Origin: Bacillota bacterium
Lineage (GTDB): Bacteria; Bacillota; Clostridia; Peptostreptococcales; Acidaminobacteraceae
NCBI GenBank assembly: GCA_020161295.1
Contig: JAIUOA010000009.1
Location: 1-64,000, forward strand
Length of the DNA stretch: 64,000 bases
Direction of reading: 5' to 3'
Shown: piece after piece, positions 1 to 10,424 of the stretch
Numbering within the stretch: the stretch's first letter is position 1
How the letters are laid out: every line of letters begins with the position of its first letter
Made by a program: the position numbers and the translations under genes
Notes under the pieces: generated by a model
Database searches by the model: none
What the model was told of the DNA's origin: nothing
The model's input: only the letters and a program-made list of their open reading frames with translations

Positions 1-1951
1 CCAGATCAACGCTCGATGCGTCGTATGTGAAATCCAGTGTTTCAGAACGTGTCAGTGTGCCGTTCCAAATGTTACAGGTCATCGCTGGCGCATAATCTTC
101 TAAGGTGTAAAGCGAGTACGTGTAAACGTCAGAGGTATGATATACTGCCGGGATATCGGAGCGTTCAATTTTGGCTGGATTAACCGATGCCGAAGCCTGA
201 ATTTGTAGGTTGATCTCTTCTGTGCCTTTGACGATGAATTCCAAGCTTGAAGTGTTTTTCGTTCCGAATCTGATAAGGTTATGATTACCACTGGTGGCTG
301 TGGCATCGAAAAGATTGGCGCTGATCGTAGCGTTCGCCTTAAGGTAGGACGAATTTACACTATTAATCGTATTAGTTGCGCTGATAAGACGGTTTTCTTT
401 AAATGTTCCTGAAACGCTCATTTGCGCCCTAGGCTTCGTCGTATAGACCACGATGTAATTAAGGTATTCAAAGGTTTGTTTACTCACGGCATCGTAATAC
501 TCGACGCTATAAGTATAGACTTTATCGTTCCCGATCAGCGGAAAGAGATAATTTCCTGAAAGGAACACATCGGCATCGGCATCTGAAAGCGTTACACCTT
601 CCAGTGATACGGTTCTTGAAAAATCCTCGCCCGTGGTGGTATCTGAGATCTTGAATTTTTCTGTATCTAGCATTTCGTTAGGTGCAGTAATTTTAATTTC
701 AAAAGGCTTTCGCTCTTTCACTCTAGGCGCTGTGGAAGTCACACCCGTAGAAGCCGTTCTCGTACTTTTATCGCCCGTCGTAAAGATGGCGGTGGCGGTG
801 GCGTTAAAGATTGGATTGATGATCTTGTTTTCATCGGTGGTGATGGCATCAATCATGTTTGAATCAAGCTTCACGGTGAAAACGATGGTGCCTTTGTCGC
901 TGGCACTTCTCGTTCCGATCAGCGTTTGTTTGATGCCCGTGTAGGAATCCACAAGTGTCATGGCCCAACTGGCGATATCGTCCCTCGTGTATTTAGCTGT
1001 TTTAAGGACGGGATCGTTAAAGAAGTCATCATCGAGAAGCTTTCCGTTTACCATGACTTCATAGTATTTATCCGCTTTTCCGGTGACTATGTTCTTTGCA
1101 TCCCATTCACGGATGATTTCCACAGTGGCCTGAACGGGTGTGATTTCCTTTTGTTTGATGGTTTCAAGTGAAAATATTTGATACCACGGCTTTCCGTCGA
1201 ATTTGGAAAGATGGTACATTTGCACCTCGCCAGATGCTAACGTCGTCGGCGGTGTGAGGACCTGCGCATAGTTGAAGGCGCTTTTATCGGTGTTATTTGA
1301 GTTCACGATTTCAAAGGGTAGGCCGTCTTTAATCCACGTTTGGATGGCGGTTGTAACACCCGGAGGCATGAATCTCTCACCAGTAGCAATTTTATTATAC
1401 TCACTGGCTTCTTTAATTCGATTATCGTTGTAATAGGGTGATGCATATTCCCAAATGCGGTAGATCCAGTTTTTCGCCGTGGCCTTAAGTCCTGAGTTGG
1501 CATCCACGGGAAAATCACCATTTGCATATAAGCCATCGTTCACGTCGAAACCGTGGTAGCGGTACTCGCCAGTTCCTCCTTCGTAATAGCCTTTGTTAGC
1601 GATTTCGATGTACTTTCCTTCCGCATCGAGATCACCCGTGGCGTTTTTAAAATCGTTTTTAGCGGACGGCACAGAAGAATAATCCCCGTACACGATGATG
1701 CGCTTTTCGATCCACAGTTCGATATTGAAAGGGAATTTGCCCTTACTCTGCTTTAAGGTGCTTCCGGGGATCATGTAATCAAGCTTAAGCTGTGTCCACT
1801 CGGCATCGGTATAAGTCTTTTTAGAATGTGTTCCGTCATAATAGGGCGTGGCCGTGCTATACGTTCCAGCAGAAACGATATCGAACACGGGCAACATTTG
1901 TATGAGGATGATAAAAGCCAGTAATAGGGCTTGCTTGCGTTTGCTGAACAT
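1..1951 (-). CDS. Large secreted surface protein, C-terminus beyond window
   Basis: The minus-strand frame from an ATG at 1951 stays open to the window edge (650 codons, no stop), so the 3' end is missing. The start is chosen because GAAAGGAAAGTTG precedes it and the product begins with a clear signal peptide: basic MFSKRKQ, a hydrophobic core to about residue 22, and a likely cut after VSA (about residue 28). The rest is polar, rich in Thr, Ser, Asn and Tyr and looks beta-rich, as in adhesins or S-layer associated proteins. No SLH repeat or catalytic motif is visible in the part present. It lies 13 bp after the SLH protein gene at 1965-3203, so the two probably form one operon. Function is not recognised; cell-surface location is inferred. 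Confidence 0.75.
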   Translation of the reverse strand, partial: MFSKRKQALLLAFIILIQMLPVFDIVSAGTYSTATPYYDGTHSKKTYTDAEWTQLKLDYMIPGSTLKQSKGKFPFNIELWIEKRIIVYGDYSSVPSAKNDFKNATGDLDAEGKYIEIANKGYYEGGTGEYRYHGFDVNDGLYANGDFPVDANSGLKATAKNWIYRIWEYASPYYNDNRIKEASEYNKIATGERFMPPGVTTAIQTWIKDGLPFEIVNSNNTDKSAFNYAQVLTPPTTLASGEVQMYHLSKFDGKPWYQIFSLETIKQKEITPVQATVEIIREWDAKNIVTGKADKYYEVMVNGKLLDDDFFNDPVLKTAKYTRDDIASWAMTLVDSYTGIKQTLIGTRSASDKGTIVFTVKLDSNMIDAITTDENKIINPIFNATATAIFTTGDKSTRTASTGVTSTAPRVKERKPFEIKITAPNEMLDTEKFKISDTTTGEDFSRTVSLEGVTLSDADADVFLSGNYLFPLIGNDKVYTYSVEYYDAVSKQTFEYLNYIVVYTTKPRAQMSVSGTFKENRLISATNTINSVNSSYLKANATISANLFDATATSGNHNLIRFGTKNTSSLEFIVKGTEEINLQIQASASVNPAKIERSDIPAVYHTSDVYTYSLYTLEDYAPAMTCNIWNGTLTRSETLDFTYDASSVDL

Positions 1952-1964
1952 CAACTTTCCTTTC

Positions 1965-3203
1965 TTATGGCTTGATCGAAACGGTGAATGCACATTGTTC
2001 ATCGCTGTAAACGATATCAAATGTTCTGCCGTTAATGGTTACGCCTTCACGGACAACATTTCCTTTATGATTCAGTCCTTTGACGATGAGATTCCATGCT
2101 TTATCGTACTCAGCACCGAAGAAAAACTGGAACATGGGCTTAAGTTGATCGCCATAACGCTCGATGATGTAAGCTGAATACTGCGGATATTTTTCTGCGA
2201 TGGCAATGCGCTTAGTCATTGAAAAGGAATAAGGACCATATTTATTGCCAATACTATTTAGATCGACAGAGATTGAAATATCTCCATAGTTAGCAAGCTG
2301 TTGCATAAACTCATAAGGTGACAAAGAATACATATATTCTTTATCCGATTTGCTTGCGTAACCACTAGAACCAATCATTTGAGAAATAGGATTATAACTA
2401 TACGCAATATATCCCTTCCCTAAATCGTGTACTTTACCGAGCAGTTCAGCAAATTCCACTACTTCATTAACTGGCTTTCCGTTATAAAGCGGTGCATACA
2501 ATGTGGTCTGCATTAATAGATCGTTACCCGCGTCATCTGTATACCATGTAGGGACTACGGCATATTTCGCATACGTTTTAACAAAAGGCTTTCTTTGAGA
2601 TTTATTCAGAAACTTTGAAATCACCGTAGACGCTTCAGCACGGTTCGAGAAGTTTTTAGGTTTAAAGGTATGGTCGGCGTATCCCGTGATAATGCCATAC
2701 TTAAAGCTATCGATGATGTTTTGTTTATAGTAATCAGATACTAGGTAATAATCCTTGGTTTCATTTCGGACGTAAAGATCCATGGTACTTGATGGTCGAG
2801 GCTCAGAAAGCGCCACGGCGTTTACGATGATTGAAGCCATTTGTTCACGGTTGATATTTGCCGTGTAAGAAGTAAATTCACGATCGAGAATAAGACCAAG
2901 TTCGATGGCTTTATCAATGTAAGGCTTCGCCCAATCGCTGGACATGGATTCAAAACGATACCCGAGGGCCTTCACTGTCATGGTGATGAATTCGTTAATT
3001 TTAACGTTTGCAAGTGGCTTAAAAGTCCCATCGGGATAGCCGTTAATGATTTCTGATGAACTCAGGGGATCGATATAAGGTTTAGCCCAGTGTGTCTCAG
3101 ATAGATCTTTAAATAACACAGGAACCTCTGCAAATACAGGGATAGAAATCGAAAGCCATAGATAACTGAGTAATGCTGTTATTATAAGTGTAAGTTTTGA
3201 CAT
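1965..3203 (-). CDS. SLH-domain cell-surface protein
   Basis: 412 residues from an ATG at 3203, preceded by AAGGAG at good spacing; a longer frame to 3275 lacks this support. Residues 1-25 are a signal peptide (hydrophobic core, cut near VFA-E). Three S-layer homology repeats follow: about 30-75 (HWAKPYID..INGYPDGTFKP), 88-130 (DWAKPYIDKAIELGLI) and 155-200 (GIITGYADHTFKPKNFSNRAEA). SLH domains usually bind proteins to the secondary cell-wall polysaccharide. Residues 210-412 match no family I recognise; the fixed GYPDGTF-type motifs make the SLH call firm. The gene leads into the large secreted protein at 1-1951, which it may partner on the surface. Confidence 0.85.
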   Translation of the reverse strand: MSKLTLIITALLSYLWLSISIPVFAEVPVLFKDLSETHWAKPYIDPLSSSEIINGYPDGTFKPLANVKINEFITMTVKALGYRFESMSSDWAKPYIDKAIELGLILDREFTSYTANINREQMASIIVNAVALSEPRPSSTMDLYVRNETKDYYLVSDYYKQNIIDSFKYGIITGYADHTFKPKNFSNRAEASTVISKFLNKSQRKPFVKTYAKYAVVPTWYTDDAGNDLLMQTTLYAPLYNGKPVNEVVEFAELLGKVHDLGKGYIAYSYNPISQMIGSSGYASKSDKEYMYSLSPYEFMQQLANYGDISISVDLNSIGNKYGPYSFSMTKRIAIAEKYPQYSAYIIERYGDQLKPMFQFFFGAEYDKAWNLIVKGLNHKGNVVREGVTINGRTFDIVYSDEQCAFTVSIKP

Positions 3204-3340
3204 GGGCTTCTCCTTAGATTTTAATATGTAAAAATTATCCATTTTCATTATACAGGAAATATTTCCCATCTGCACGTGTTATTTCCATGCAATCCCATTT
3301 TTATTTTATTAACGATCGAAGCAACCATCAACAAAGCCGA

Positions 3341-3382
3341 AATAAAAAATACCAAGTGAAAAGTTTCCATTCACTTGGTATT
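3341..3382 (-). terminator. Intrinsic terminator after the Rpn nuclease gene
   Basis: A perfect 13-bp stem (AATACCAAGTGAA pairing with TTCACTTGGTATT) with a 9-nt loop is followed on the minus strand by TTTTTTATTT. It lies 20 bp beyond the stop of the nuclease gene and separates it from the SLH operon. Confidence 0.85.
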
Positions 3383-3403
3383 ACTAATTTTTACGTTATT
3401 TGA

Positions 3404-4303
3404 TTAAAGCTCGGCAATCGTCTCTAAATCAAGGCCAGTAACTGTCTGTATCAACTGTGCATCGAGCCCCTGTTCTTTCATTTTTTTAGCAACTTGATGG
3501 ACACCTTCTTTAATTCCCATCTCCATGCCTTTTTCCATGCCTTTTTCCATGCCTTTTTCCATGCCGAGTTCAAGGCCTAATTTTGTAGCATCATCCAGTC
3601 TTTGAATTTGATCCATGATGCCCATTTGTAGGTTCAAGGCTTCATAATAAAGCTCAGGATCATCTTTTATCGTTTCATATTTCTCGATTGCCTTTAGCAA
3701 ATACTCAGGTAAATCTGGTCTATCCTTAAATTCCATAAAATCTTCCTCTTTTCTTAAGCTAAGGAACTCAGCCCAATCGATCAAAACCTCGTTTTCTATA
3801 GTTCTATTATATTCGTTAAGCTTTGAAAGTTCAAGGAAATGGATTTCCAAATGGTCTGTCAAAAGGTTATACTCTTTTGTCGCTAGTAGTTGAAACTTGG
3901 TGTGCATGCGAGGTGTTTTAAATATTTCGAAGTAGACGATATTGATCACCACACATTTTTTCAGCTTATCATAGGTATCGCTTTTCTTTAGTTGCCCACT
4001 ATACATTTTAGACCAGTAGTATAGAATCCTCTCTTTGTATGCGACTTGATTGATTACTTGTATTTCAACATCTATTTCAGTTTTATCTTTAAGCCTGATT
4101 CTAAGATCAAGTCGACTTGATTTTTGATCTACATTCTCTGGAATTAATTCGGTGTTCAATAACTCAAGATCTTCAAATGATTCTAGTGGGAGCTCCATGA
4201 TGCTACTTAATAGTGACATTAATGGCCCCTTTTCTTTTTCGTTACCAAAAATCGACTTAAAAACCACATCGATATGGGGTGCGATAAAAACATCCTTACG
4301 CAT
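3404..4303 (-). CDS. Rpn family PD-(D/E)XK nuclease/putative transposase
   Basis: 299 residues from an ATG at 4303 preceded by AGGAGG with a 7-nt gap; an upstream in-frame start at 4348 has no such site. The N-terminus (APHIDVVFKSIFGNE) and the core SSRLDLRIRLKDKTEIDVEIQ are typical of the Rpn/PDDEXK_2 family; D66, E80 and Q82 fit the nuclease active site. Family members in E. coli (RpnA-E) are DNA nucleases that promote recombination, and many are abundant multicopy accessory genes. Near the C-terminus, GMEK is repeated in tandem (about residues 247-260), encoded by 12-bp DNA repeats. The gene is monocistronic, between terminators. Its biological role here is unknown. Confidence 0.85.
   Translation of the reverse strand: MRKDVFIAPHIDVVFKSIFGNEKEKGPLMSLLSSIMELPLESFEDLELLNTELIPENVDQKSSRLDLRIRLKDKTEIDVEIQVINQVAYKERILYYWSKMYSGQLKKSDTYDKLKKCVVINIVYFEIFKTPRMHTKFQLLATKEYNLLTDHLEIHFLELSKLNEYNRTIENEVLIDWAEFLSLRKEEDFMEFKDRPDLPEYLLKAIEKYETIKDDPELYYEALNLQMGIMDQIQRLDDATKLGLELGMEKGMEKGMEKGMEMGIKEGVHQVAKKMKEQGLDAQLIQTVTGLDLETIAEL
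3524..3565. repeat. 12-bp coding tandem repeat (3.5 units)
   Basis: CATGCCTTTTTC is repeated exactly at 3524-3535, 3536-3547 and 3548-3559, with a half unit to 3565. On the minus strand each unit encodes Gly-Met-Glu-Lys in the nuclease gene. Twelve bases keep the frame, so gain or loss of units changes only the length of a charged helical linker. Confidence 0.9.
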
Positions 4304-4381
4304 AAATAACCTCCTAATATTTGTAAAAATAGTATATCGCAATTGCATTCATTTTTCCATATATTTCCATTTCGTTTCAAA

Positions 4382-4410
4382 GAAAAACGGCCCTTCCTAA
4401 GAAGAGCCGC
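4382..4410 (-). terminator. Terminator of the glycine cleavage operon
   Basis: On the minus strand a GC-rich stem (GCGGCTCTTC with GAAGGGCCG) is followed by TTTTTCTTTG. A second stem of 8 bp (AGCGCCGA/TCGGCGCT, 4429-4452) lies between it and the glyA stop, so the operon ends in a double hairpin. Confidence 0.8.
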
Positions 4411-4459
4411 TTTTCAGTGGGGTCGGAAAGCGCCGAGTTGTGGGTCGGCGCTATATTGA

Positions 4460-5695
4460 TTATTCCCTGTAGAGAGGGAATCGATCACAAAGTGCTTTCA
4501 CGCGTGCACGTGCAGGATCGAGGTCCGCATCGCGGTTTTCGATGGTCCAGCTGATGATGTCAGCGATTTCCACCATTTCCTCTTTACCAAAGCCGCGGGT
4601 CGTCGATGCAGGTGTACCTACACGGATACCGCTGGTAACAAATGGACTTGCCGTCTCATTTGGCACGGTGTTTTTATTCGTCGTGATACCGATGGTATCC
4701 AGTAATTTTTCAGCTGCTTTACCAGTGATGTCCTTGTTTCTGAGGTCGATAAGCATGAGGTGGTTATCTGTTCCGCCAGAGACGATTTTGAAACCTCTCT
4801 CAGCAAGTGCTGCTGCTAAGGTAGAAGCATTTTCCACTACTCTGTGCTGGTAAGCTTTGAACTCATCTGACATCGCTTCCTTAAAGCACACTGCTTTTGC
4901 AGCGATAATGTGCATTAATGGTCCGCCTTGGATACCAGGGAAGATCGCTTTATCGATTTGTGCAGCGTATTGCTCTTTACAGAGAATCGCGCCACCACGT
5001 GGTCCTCTTAATGTCTTATGCGTCGTCGTGGTAACGAAATCGGCATAAGGTACTGGACTTGGATGAATACCAGCAGCGATGAGGCCAGCGATATGTGCCA
5101 TATCCACCATCATAAGAGCGCCCACTTCGTCACAGATTTCTCTGATACGAGCGAAATCAATTGTTCTAGAGTATGCACTTGCACCTGAAACGATCATTTG
5201 TGGCTTTTCTTTAATCGCTTGTTCTCTTAAAGCATCATAATCGATGAAGCCTTCTTCATTAACGCCATAAGAAACGAAATTATAGAGCTTACCTGAGAAG
5301 TTAACTGGGCTACCATGTGTAAGGTGACCACCGTCAGAAAGGTTCATACCGAGGATTTTAGCGCCTGGCTCAAGAACTGCCATATAAACACCCATGTTTG
5401 CTTGTGAGCCAGAGTGTGGCTGCACGTTTGCATGCTCAGCGCCGAAGAGTTCCTTCATGCGATTTCTAGCGAGGTCTTCACTGATGTCCACGTACTCACA
5501 ACCACCGTAGTAACGTTTATGTGGGTAACCTTCAGCGTATTTGTTCGTAAGGTGAGAGCCCATCGCTTGCATAACAGTAAGGCTAGTGAAGTTTTCTGAT
5601 GCGATGAGTTCGATATTGTTTGATTGTCTTTTAAGCTCAAGCTCCATTGATTCATAAAGCTCAGGATCATTCTTTTTAATCAGATCGAAATTCAT
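4460..5695 (-). CDS. glyA: Serine hydroxymethyltransferase
   Basis: 411 residues, normal full length. It interconverts serine plus tetrahydrofolate with glycine plus 5,10-methylene-THF in the cytoplasm, using PLP. The PLP lysine is K227 in [14 protein letters not shown], and the N-terminal [12 protein letters not shown] motif ([11 protein letters not shown]) is present. It is the last gene of the glycine cleavage operon, 57 bp after lpdA, so methylene-THF made by GcvT can be used directly to make serine from a second glycine. ATG start after a GGAGACC-type site. Expression should follow the upstream glycine riboswitch, though a small stem-loop in the gap may adjust its level. Confidence 0.97.
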   Translation of the reverse strand: MNFDLIKKNDPELYESMELELKRQSNNIELIASENFTSLTVMQAMGSHLTNKYAEGYPHKRYYGGCEYVDISEDLARNRMKELFGAEHANVQPHSGSQANMGVYMAVLEPGAKILGMNLSDGGHLTHGSPVNFSGKLYNFVSYGVNEEGFIDYDALREQAIKEKPQMIVSGASAYSRTIDFARIREICDEVGALMMVDMAHIAGLIAAGIHPSPVPYADFVTTTTHKTLRGPRGGAILCKEQYAAQIDKAIFPGIQGGPLMHIIAAKAVCFKEAMSDEFKAYQHRVVENASTLAAALAERGFKIVSGGTDNHLMLIDLRNKDITGKAAEKLLDTIGITTNKNTVPNETASPFVTSGIRVGTPASTTRGFGKEEMVEIADIISWTIENRDADLDPARARVKALCDRFPLYRE

Positions 5696-5722
5696 TTATC
5701 GGTCTCCTTATTCATCCGTGGG

Positions 5723-5744
5723 AATCACATCACTCGATGTGATT
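5723..5744 (-). other. Intercistronic stem-loop between lpdA and glyA
   Basis: AATCACATC and GATGTGATT form a 9-bp stem with a four-base loop in the lpdA-glyA gap. No T-tract follows, so it is more likely an mRNA-stability or processing element than a terminator. Confidence 0.4.
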
Positions 5745-5752
5745 CTAAGATT

Positions 5753-7159
5753 TTACTTCTTAAGCTTAGGTGGCGCCATGTGAATCGCTTCTCCACGAAC
5801 GCCTAGTGTCGCTTCTGCGAAAGATTCTGAAAGGGTTGGATGCGCATGGATGGTGTTGGCGATTTGGTCCACAGTCATGCGGTTTGCCACTGCTAATGTG
5901 CCCTCTGCGATGAGGTCCGAAGCATGTGGTCCCATGATGTGTACGCCGATAACCACATCGTTCATGTCGGCGATGACTTTTATGAAGCCCTCTGGTTCAC
6001 CGAGCGATAACGCTTTACCATTGGCACCAAACATAAATTTGCTTTTTTTGATTTCAATGCCCTTCTCCACCGCTTCGTCCTCAGTGAGGCCAACGCCAGC
6101 GATTTCAGGGAATACGAAAATACAGTTAGGCACTGCGTCATGGTTACCGTGGTGTTCGATGCCCATGATGTGCTCCACCGCGGCGATGCCTTGGTGAGAA
6201 GCAGCGTGTGCCAGCATGATGATGCCGTTTACGTCGCCGATGGCATATACGTGGTCCACATTCGTTTTAAACGTATGGTGATCCACTGAGATGCCCTTCT
6301 TCGAGTAAGCAACACCTGCTGCATCGAGGTTAAGGTCCCTATAAACAGGATCACGGCCGGTGGATAAAAGCACTGTATCCGCTGGGAATACCACTCTGCC
6401 CTTCGCCGTTTCACCCGTGACAGCGATGCCGTCCTCAAGCTGCTCGATGGCCATGTTGTTAACCGATTTGACGAGTTCGATGCCTTTTTTCTTTAGCATC
6501 GCGCCAAAGCGCTTCGTGATTTCAGTGTCCACTTCTCTGAGGAATCGGTCACTACGAATGACGACAGTGACTTCAGAGCCCATGGCTGCAAAGATGCCCG
6601 CGAATTCCATACTGATGACGCCGCCGCCGATGACCACGAGCTTGTTTGGAATGCTTTTAAACTCGAGGAGCTCCTTGCTTGTGACGACACCTGGTAAATC
6701 CACGCCTGCAAATGGCGGTCTCGATGAGGTTGAGCCAGAGGCGATGATGATATCATCGCCAGTGACTTCCTTAACCGTGCCATCGTTCATTTCTACCTTT
6801 AAGGTCTTTGCATCGATAAAGCTTGCAGAACCGTCTAAAACCTCGATGCCATTTGCTTTTAAAAGCTGCTCGATACCGCCGACGAGGGTTTTAACCACTT
6901 CATCCTTACGTGACTGGATCTTATCCACATCGATACTGAACTCTGGAACGTTAATTCCGAAATCGTCGATGTGCTTAAGTGTACTGATGAGCTCTGCATT
7001 TCTATAAAGTGCTTTTGTGGGGATACAGCCATAGTTGAGGCATGTACCACCGATTTTGTGTCTTTCGATGAGGGTTACTTTTGCGCCGAGCTGTGCGCCG
7101 CGGATCGCTGCGACGTAACCACCAGGACCACCGCCGATGACGACGATTTTCTTTTGCAT
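5753..7159 (-). CDS. lpdA: Dihydrolipoyl dehydrogenase (glycine cleavage L-protein)
   Basis: 468 residues, the usual length, with no extra N-terminal lipoyl domain. It re-oxidises the dihydrolipoyl arm of GcvH with NAD+ through FAD and a redox disulfide. Visible: FAD-binding GGGPGGY at 9-15, the disulfide GGTCLNYGC (C40, C45), the NAD-binding GGGVISMEFA, and the C-terminal His-Glu pair in HAHPTLSES. It sits 13 bp after gcvPB and is translated from an ATG after GGAGGCATCC. Its place in the operon assigns it to the glycine cleavage complex; it could also serve another 2-oxoacid dehydrogenase, but none is seen here. Confidence 0.97.
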   Translation of the reverse strand: MQKKIVVIGGGPGGYVAAIRGAQLGAKVTLIERHKIGGTCLNYGCIPTKALYRNAELISTLKHIDDFGINVPEFSIDVDKIQSRKDEVVKTLVGGIEQLLKANGIEVLDGSASFIDAKTLKVEMNDGTVKEVTGDDIIIASGSTSSRPPFAGVDLPGVVTSKELLEFKSIPNKLVVIGGGVISMEFAGIFAAMGSEVTVVIRSDRFLREVDTEITKRFGAMLKKKGIELVKSVNNMAIEQLEDGIAVTGETAKGRVVFPADTVLLSTGRDPVYRDLNLDAAGVAYSKKGISVDHHTFKTNVDHVYAIGDVNGIIMLAHAASHQGIAAVEHIMGIEHHGNHDAVPNCIFVFPEIAGVGLTEDEAVEKGIEIKKSKFMFGANGKALSLGEPEGFIKVIADMNDVVIGVHIMGPHASDLIAEGTLAVANRMTVDQIANTIHAHPTLSESFAEATLGVRGEAIHMAPPKLKK

Positions 7160-7172
7160 GGATGCCTCCTGA

Positions 7173-8630
7173 TTAGTTCTTTTCCCACTTTAAGACTGGG
7201 GATCTCGCTGCAAGCACTTCATCCACGCGTCTGATTTGCGTCGTGGTTGGTGCATTCTTAAGCAGCTCTGGATTTGAATCGGCTTCTTTGCTGATTTGAA
7301 TCATAACGTCGATGAACGCATCCAGTGTCTCTTTACTTTCCGTTTCAGTCGGCTCGATCATCAGAGCATTCGGCACGATTAATGGGAAGTAAATGGTTGG
7401 TGGGTGGTAGCCCATATCCAGAAGACGCTTCGCAACGTCTAGCGTGCTGCAAGTGCTTAATTCATTCTTAAGGCCTGCGAAAACACATTCGTGTTTGCAA
7501 ATAGTATCCACTGGTAAATTATAGTAATCTTTAAGTTTTTCTTGTACGTAGTTCGCATTTAAAACAGCCATCTCAGAAGCGCGCTTGAGGCCCTCTGCAC
7601 CCATGGTAAGGATGTAGGTGTACGCTCTAACGAGGATTCCGAAGTTACCATTAAAGGCCTTTACTTTACCGATGGTATCTGGTCTGTCGTAATCGAGGAA
7701 GTACTTGTCGCCATTTTTGCTGACCACTGGTGTCGGTAAAAATGCTTCAAGGTGCTTCTTAACGCCTACTGGTCCAGAACCTGGGCCACCGCCACCGTGT
7801 GGTGTAGAGAAGGTTTTGTGGAGGTTGTAGTGAACGACGTCGAAGCCCATGTCGCCAGGACGCGTTTGGCCCATGATGGCATTGAGGTTAGCACCATCGT
7901 AATAGAGGAGGCCGCCTGCTTCGTGAACGAGTTTAGCGATTTCCACGATGTTTTTCTCGAAAAGACCAAGTGTACTTGGGTTCGTCAGCATTAAGCCAGC
8001 GATATCGTCAGCGAGTACCGCTTTGAGATTATCGAGGTCGATAGAACCGTCTCTTGTGGACTTGATTTCTACGATATCAAAGCCTGCAACGTTTGCACTG
8101 GCAGGGTTTGTACCATGTGCAGAGTCTGGCACGATAATTTTTGTACGCTTCAGATCACCGCGTTTCTCATGATATGCTTTGATGATCATGAGGCCTGCAA
8201 GCTCACCCTGTGCACCAGCAGCAGGTTGAAGCGAGAAGGCATCCATACCGCCCACTTCACTGAGTTTACCAGAGAGGTCGTACATAAGCTCAAGAGCGCC
8301 TTGAGTCGTCTCGTCCTCTTGAAGTGGGTGAAGTGTCGAAAACTTAGCGAGTGAAGCCATGTCTTCGTTGATTTTCGGATTGTATTTCATCGTGCATGAA
8401 CCCAGTGGATAGAATCCAGTGTCCACACCGAAGTTTTTATTAGAGAGCAGTGTATAATGTCTAACGAGTTGCGGTTCGCTCACCTGAGGAAGCACCAATT
8501 CCTGATTTCTGCGAAGGCCAGCTGGAATCACATCGTCAAGGTTGACGTCTTCCACTTTACATCCTGGAAGTCTATACGCTTTTCTTCCCTCTCTCGAGAT
8601 CTCGAATATGAGTTGATCGTATTTTACCAT
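7173..8630 (-). CDS. gcvPB: Glycine dehydrogenase (decarboxylating) subunit 2
   Basis: 485 residues from an ATG at 8630, preceded by GGAGG at 7 nt; the frame extends to 8660 but without a site. This is the C-terminal half of the P-protein, split into two chains as in Firmicutes, Thermotogae and Archaea. It carries the PLP lysine (K272 in [17 protein letters not shown]). With GcvPA it decarboxylates glycine and passes the aminomethyl group to lipoyl-GcvH. Its start overlaps the gcvPA stop by 7 nt (8624-8630), which suggests translational coupling and equal amounts of the two subunits. Confidence 0.97.
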   Translation of the reverse strand: MVKYDQLIFEISREGRKAYRLPGCKVEDVNLDDVIPAGLRRNQELVLPQVSEPQLVRHYTLLSNKNFGVDTGFYPLGSCTMKYNPKINEDMASLAKFSTLHPLQEDETTQGALELMYDLSGKLSEVGGMDAFSLQPAAGAQGELAGLMIIKAYHEKRGDLKRTKIIVPDSAHGTNPASANVAGFDIVEIKSTRDGSIDLDNLKAVLADDIAGLMLTNPSTLGLFEKNIVEIAKLVHEAGGLLYYDGANLNAIMGQTRPGDMGFDVVHYNLHKTFSTPHGGGGPGSGPVGVKKHLEAFLPTPVVSKNGDKYFLDYDRPDTIGKVKAFNGNFGILVRAYTYILTMGAEGLKRASEMAVLNANYVQEKLKDYYNLPVDTICKHECVFAGLKNELSTCSTLDVAKRLLDMGYHPPTIYFPLIVPNALMIEPTETESKETLDAFIDVMIQISKEADSNPELLKNAPTTTQIRRVDEVLAARSPVLKWEKN

Positions 8631-9970
8631 GAGATTTCCTCCATTGCTTTCACGAGACAATCGATTTCTTCTATCGTTCTCTTTTCAGTGACGCAGAAGA
8701 GCACCAGGTTCTTGTCTGATGGATAATCTTTTTTAAGGTTATAGCCGCCGAGGAAGCCTTTTTTAGCAAGCTGTGCATTTAAATTGTCCACGTCGATGTC
8801 AGTTTCGAGAACGAACTCTCTGAAGAAAGGTCCGTTATAAACAGGTCTAAACTTACCTGTGGCAATCAATTTATTATATGCATAGTAAGCTTTTTTAGCC
8901 GAAGCTTCAGCCACTTCATATAAGCCATCCTTACCTAATGCACTGAGGTAAATCGTCGCGCAAAGGGCATTAAGCGCTTGGTTTGAGCAGATATTTGAAG
9001 TTGCCTTGTCTCTTCTGATGTGTTGCTCACGCGCTTGAAGGGTTAACGTGAATGCGCGCTTACCATCGAGATCTAAGGTTTGACCGACGATACGGCCTGG
9101 CATTTTTCTCATTTGCTTGTTATTCGCTGCCATAAAGCCGAGGTATGGACCACCGTAGTTAAGACCGTTTCCTAATACCTGACCCTCGCCTACTGCGATG
9201 TCAGCACCGTATTCGCCAGGCGTTTTGAGCATACCCAGAGAAATCGGATCGACGTTCATAACGAAGAGCGCTTTATTAGCATGTGCAATTTCAACCGCTT
9301 CTGTACAATCTTCTATCAAACCGAAGAAGTTAGGCGTTTGAATAATCACAGCCACTGTATCGCCATTCACTGCCGCTTTAAGCGCATCCATATCAGTTAC
9401 GCCATCTTTAGCAGGAATTTCCACCACTTTCGTGCCATAAAAACGCATATACGTTTTAACGACTTCGCGTGTGTGTGGGTGAACCGTTTCAGAAATCACC
9501 ACTGTATCGCCTTTTTGATTCGCCGCAGCAAGCATCGCCGCTTCAGCAGTGGCAGAAGCGCCATCGTACATGGAAGCATTTGATACTTCAAGGCCGGTCA
9601 GGTTTGCAATCATGGTTTGGTACTCAAAAATCGCCTGAAGCGTACCTTGGCTGATTTCTGGTTGGTATGGCGTGTAAGCCGTATAGAATTCCGATCTAGA
9701 GATCAGGTGACGCACCACAGATGGGATGCTGTGGTCGTAAGCGCCTGCGCCTCTAAAGCAGACGAGTTCATCTGTACAAAGGTTTTTATTAGCAATCGAC
9801 TTGATTTTCTTCGCCACTTCAGTCTCAGACATCGGCGGGTTGATGTTCAGTCTTCTGCCGAGCTTGATGTCTGCAGGTATATCGTCGAAAAGACGATCGA
9901 CGGAATCTATACCCAGTACTTCAAGCATTTCCTTTTCGTCTTGCTCAGTATTTGGGATATATGGAAACAT
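8624..9970 (-). CDS. gcvPA: Glycine dehydrogenase (decarboxylating) subunit 1
   Basis: 448 residues, full length for the N-terminal P-protein subunit. [20 protein letters not shown] and [20 protein letters not shown] are family hallmarks. It pairs with GcvPB to form the P-protein heterotetramer; the PLP lysine is on the partner. The ATG lies 2 nt after the gcvH stop, and its GAGGAGG ribosome site is built from the last gcvH codons. The downstream end overlaps gcvPB. Confidence 0.97.
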   Translation of the reverse strand: MFPYIPNTEQDEKEMLEVLGIDSVDRLFDDIPADIKLGRRLNINPPMSETEVAKKIKSIANKNLCTDELVCFRGAGAYDHSIPSVVRHLISRSEFYTAYTPYQPEISQGTLQAIFEYQTMIANLTGLEVSNASMYDGASATAEAAMLAAANQKGDTVVISETVHPHTREVVKTYMRFYGTKVVEIPAKDGVTDMDALKAAVNGDTVAVIIQTPNFFGLIEDCTEAVEIAHANKALFVMNVDPISLGMLKTPGEYGADIAVGEGQVLGNGLNYGGPYLGFMAANNKQMRKMPGRIVGQTLDLDGKRAFTLTLQAREQHIRRDKATSNICSNQALNALCATIYLSALGKDGLYEVAEASAKKAYYAYNKLIATGKFRPVYNGPFFREFVLETDIDVDNLNAQLAKKGFLGGYNLKKDYPSDKNLVLFCVTEKRTIEEIDCLVKAMEEISW

Positions 9971-9971
9971 T

Positions 9972-10355
9972 CTATTCCTCCTCGTTACAAAATGCTTCGT
10001 ACTCTTCAGCGTTCATAAGTTCATCTAAATCCGCAGGATTTGAGATGCTGATTTTCATGATCCAAGTCTCAAATGGATCAGAGTTTACTAAAGAAGGATC
10101 GTTTTCGAGGTCTTCATTTACTTCTACAACCGTTCCAGTAACAGGCATTAACATATCAGATGCCGCTTTTACTGACTCGATGGTACCGAAGCTCTCTTCG
10201 CCTTCGATTTCACTATCTACTTCAGGGAGCTCAACGTAAACGATAGCACCAAGTGCATGCTGAGCAAAATCAGTTATTCCTACATAAGCTTCGTTGCCTT
10301 CAACTCTTACCCACTCGTGGTCTTTTGTATAGTACAATCCGTTAACAACTTTCAT
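9972..10355 (-). CDS. gcvH: Glycine cleavage system H protein
   Basis: 127 residues, the usual size. It is the lipoyl carrier that shuttles the aminomethyl group between P-, T- and L-proteins. The lipoylation lysine is K63 in ESVKAASD, within a typical H-protein fold ([20 protein letters not shown]). Start ATG after AGGAGGTTATTTAAG. It lies 69 bp after gcvT. No lipoate ligase or lipoyl synthase gene is present in the window, so lipoylation enzymes must be encoded elsewhere. Confidence 0.98.
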   Translation of the reverse strand: MKVVNGLYYTKDHEWVRVEGNEAYVGITDFAQHALGAIVYVELPEVDSEIEGEESFGTIESVKAASDMLMPVTGTVVEVNEDLENDPSLVNSDPFETWIMKISISNPADLDELMNAEEYEAFCNEEE

Positions 10356-10424
10356 CTTAAATAACCTCCTGAATTTTATAATTTGAGGAACATCGTTCCT
10401 TTTAAACAGTATACCTTAACGCCA

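Noticed and set aside
6360..7007. 215-codon plus-strand open frame
   Set aside because: It lies fully antisense to lpdA, has no ribosome site and a product without family resemblance; a shadow of the real gene.
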